Shown here: positions 6,486 through 7,887 of the stretch, one piece after another | Numbering within the stretch: position 1 is the first letter of the stretch | How the letters are laid out: each line of letters opens with the position of its first letter | NCBI GenBank assembly: GCA_964610205.1 | Contig: CAZSVI010000150.1 | Span: 1 to 7,887 of the forward strand | Direction: 5' to 3' | Length of the DNA stretch: 7,887 nucleotides | Source of the DNA: CAZSVI01 sp964610205 | GTDB lineage: Bacteria; Bacillota; Clostridia; DSM-8532 | The notes under the pieces: generated by a model | Told to the model about the DNA's origin: nothing | What the model saw: the letters and a program-made list of their open reading frames with translations, nothing else | The model's database searches: none | Translations under genes and position numbers: made by a program

Positions 6486-7772
6486 ATGAAAAGAGAAGTT
6501 TTAAAACGATGGCTATGGGGTGTCCTGGAATATCTCATGGTTTTTCCGGTTATTTTAGTGATAGTGGGTTTTACAGTGCCAAAGGAAGCAGCCTTTGCTT
6601 TTACGCTGATGCTTCCTGTCCATATGCTCATTGCCCTCCTGATAGTATCGATGGAAAACAGACTCAGGAATATAATTCTTGCTGGTATAGGATTAATTTA
6701 CGTTGCTGTGGTAACCTGGCTATGGCATTTTACGGTTTTAGGCGGCATCAATGAAGGAACCGGAATTACAATTCTTTTAACAGGTTTTTTCTTCATATGG
6801 GGAATAAGGTCAGGCGTAAAAGGGAATATGTCAAACCTGTTTTTCTATTCAGCCGGACTTGTCATACATGGCATATCCCTGTTTATTTTTTTCAAAATAC
6901 CTGCGTTACTACCGTTAAAGGAAGAGGCCGTAGCAGTGGCAATAGTCTACGTAATAGCGGGGCTGCCGTTGGCTAACAGGCGCTTTTTGATCCAGGAAAC
7001 ATGCCAGAAAAGCAGCCTTAATATCATTCCTAATTCTGTCCTGCATGGAAACAGAATAATTATTTACAGCATTCTTACCGGCATTTTTCTCCTGTCTATC
7101 TGGAGAGTATTTTTGGATGCCTTCATTTTTCTGATGAAAGGTATTGCCGAAGTCATTGGAAAAATAATTGAGTTCATTCTCTCTACGCTTTCTTCCGATG
7201 GGGAAGGTTCCGGTGGGGGAATGGGACAGATGGAGCTGCCTCCTGCCAAAGAAAATGATTCTATTTTGACAGTTATTTTAAATATACTGGTAATACTGAT
7301 GGTTCTTGTCCTTTTGTTTTTCCTGATACGTTATATTTTGAAAAACCGTAAAAGAATATATATGGCACTTTGCAGACTTATATCCGCCGTTTTCGGCCGT
7401 TTTCAGAAATGGAGCTCAACAGAGCAGGGCTATTTTGACCAGCAGGAATCACTGCTGAAAACGGAGATCCAAAAAAGGCCGTCGATTTTTCGAAGGCTTC
7501 TGAAACGGGAACCGGGATGGAGGGATATGAAAGACAATATCTCACGCGTCCGTTTTATCTATACAAAGTTTGTTCTGGCTCATATACGGAAAGGGTTTTC
7601 ATTCAGCGCTGCCGATACACCCGACGAAACGGTTGCCCGTATTGAAAAGTGGAACCGGGATGATGGGAAATCGCATGATGCCATCCGTGAAATATACAGT
7701 AATGCACGATATGGTGAAAAGGAGCCCGACGATGAAACGGTAAAAACGCTTAAGGACGCGTATATAAAATAA
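6486..7772 (+). CDS. Polytopic membrane protein with DUF4129-like tail, TgpA-like without transglutaminase
   Basis: This 428-residue protein has about six hydrophobic helices in its N-terminal half (roughly 17-33, 36-56, 62-84, 91-107, 117-138, 147-163), another near 189-215 and a last strong one at 259-285. A Gly/Ser-rich linker (237-248) precedes the last helix. The tail from 286 is basic and soluble. Its end (about 352-428), with VRFIYTKFVLAHIRKG and DTPDETVARI, resembles DUF4129, the C-terminal domain of TgpA-type transglutaminases. The roughly 45 residues between the last two helices are too short for a transglutaminase core, and no Cys-His-Asp set is visible. The start has AAAGGG at 6473-6478, 7 bases upstream. 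It lies 32 bases after the DUF58 gene and ends the operon. It probably acts as the membrane scaffold of the MoxR/DUF58 pair. The DUF4129 call is by eye. Confidence 0.8.
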   Translation: MKREVLKRWLWGVLEYLMVFPVILVIVGFTVPKEAAFAFTLMLPVHMLIALLIVSMENRLRNIILAGIGLIYVAVVTWLWHFTVLGGINEGTGITILLTGFFFIWGIRSGVKGNMSNLFFYSAGLVIHGISLFIFFKIPALLPLKEEAVAVAIVYVIAGLPLANRRFLIQETCQKSSLNIIPNSVLHGNRIIIYSILTGIFLLSIWRVFLDAFIFLMKGIAEVIGKIIEFILSTLSSDGEGSGGGMGQMELPPAKENDSILTVILNILVILMVLVLLFFLIRYILKNRKRIYMALCRLISAVFGRFQKWSSTEQGYFDQQESLLKTEIQKRPSIFRRLLKREPGWRDMKDNISRVRFIYTKFVLAHIRKGFSFSAADTPDETVARIEKWNRDDGKSHDAIREIYSNARYGEKEPDDETVKTLKDAYIK

Positions 7773-7795
7773 GGGGAAAAACAAGCGGCTCTTCT

Positions 7796-7834
7796 AAAAA
7801 AAAGGACGATTGAAAACTTCAATCGTCCTTTTTT
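7796..7834. terminator. Bidirectional intrinsic terminator
   Basis: GGACGATTGAA (7804-7814) pairs with TTCAATCGTCC (7818-7828) as a perfect 11-bp stem with a 3-base loop. Eight A bases precede it (7796-7803) and six T bases follow (7829-7834), so it works on both strands. On the plus strand it ends the moxR operon 23 bases after the last stop codon. On the minus strand it ends the tRNA transcript with an eight-U tract. Confidence 0.92.
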
Positions 7835-7887
7835 GGTACGCCCGACACGAATCGAACGTGCGACACCAAGTTTAGGAAACTTGTGCT
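7834..7887 (-). tRNA. tRNA-Arg(CCT), 3' part only
   Basis: Read on the minus strand, the window edge cuts in at the D-stem (AGC, 7885-7887). The anticodon stem CAAGT/ACTTG encloses loop TTCCTAA with anticodon CCT at 7874-7876, preceded by the usual T33 and followed by A37. A 5-base variable loop (7862-7866) follows. The T arm is GCACG, loop TTCGATT, CGTGT, with one G-U pair. The 3' acceptor strand is CGGGCGT, then discriminator A and an encoded CCA (7834-7836). The 5' acceptor and most of the D arm lie outside the window. The CCA abuts the shared terminator. A CCT anticodon reads the AGG arginine codon. Confidence 0.9.

Noticed and set aside
1..7887. CRISPR array, insertion sequence or attachment-site repeats
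   Set aside because: No regularly spaced repeats, transposase-like protein or matching direct repeats were seen by eye.

Overview
The window looks like chromosomal DNA from a Bacillota bacterium, most likely a clostridial one. The reasons are AG-rich Shine-Dalgarno sites at normal spacing, a LoaP-type NusG paralog, a MoxR/DUF58 operon of Bacillota style, an intrinsic terminator with clean A and T tracts, and a tRNA with encoded CCA. No species can be named from the sequence alone. There is no CRISPR array, insertion sequence, phage gene or replication origin here.

Region 1 (1-3566) is the 3' part of a very long gene for an SMC/MukB/Rad50-like coiled-coil ATPase. The frame is open to the left edge, so the N-terminal ATPase half lies outside. 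The C-terminal ABC signature and Walker B strand are present. The frame is broken by a single TGA at 3390-3392, after which the same frame continues for 57 more protein-like codons to a TAG at 3564-3566. This looks like a recent nonsense change, probably Gly to stop, or a sequencing error.

Region 2 (3567-4410) holds a free-standing loaP gene (3684-4202) with its own candidate promoter. A strong GCAA-capped hairpin lies just past its stop codon. An AT-rich gap of about 200 bases follows, with several short inverted repeats and a candidate promoter for the next operon. LoaP proteins are NusG paralogs that let RNA polymerase read through terminators in selected long operons, so the hairpins near this gene are of particular interest.

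Region 3 (4411-7834) is a compact three-gene operon: a MoxR AAA+ ATPase, a membrane-anchored DUF58 protein and a polytopic membrane protein with a DUF4129-like cytoplasmic tail. It closes with a bidirectional intrinsic terminator. In related clusters the third gene is often a TgpA-like transglutaminase. Here the extracytoplasmic transglutaminase core is absent, leaving a membrane scaffold. By family knowledge, the MoxR protein would act as a chaperone-like ATPase working with the DUF58 and membrane proteins at the cell envelope; the substrate is unknown.

Region 4 (7834-7887) is the 3' part of a tRNA-Arg(CCT) gene on the minus strand. It converges on the operon and shares the terminator with it.
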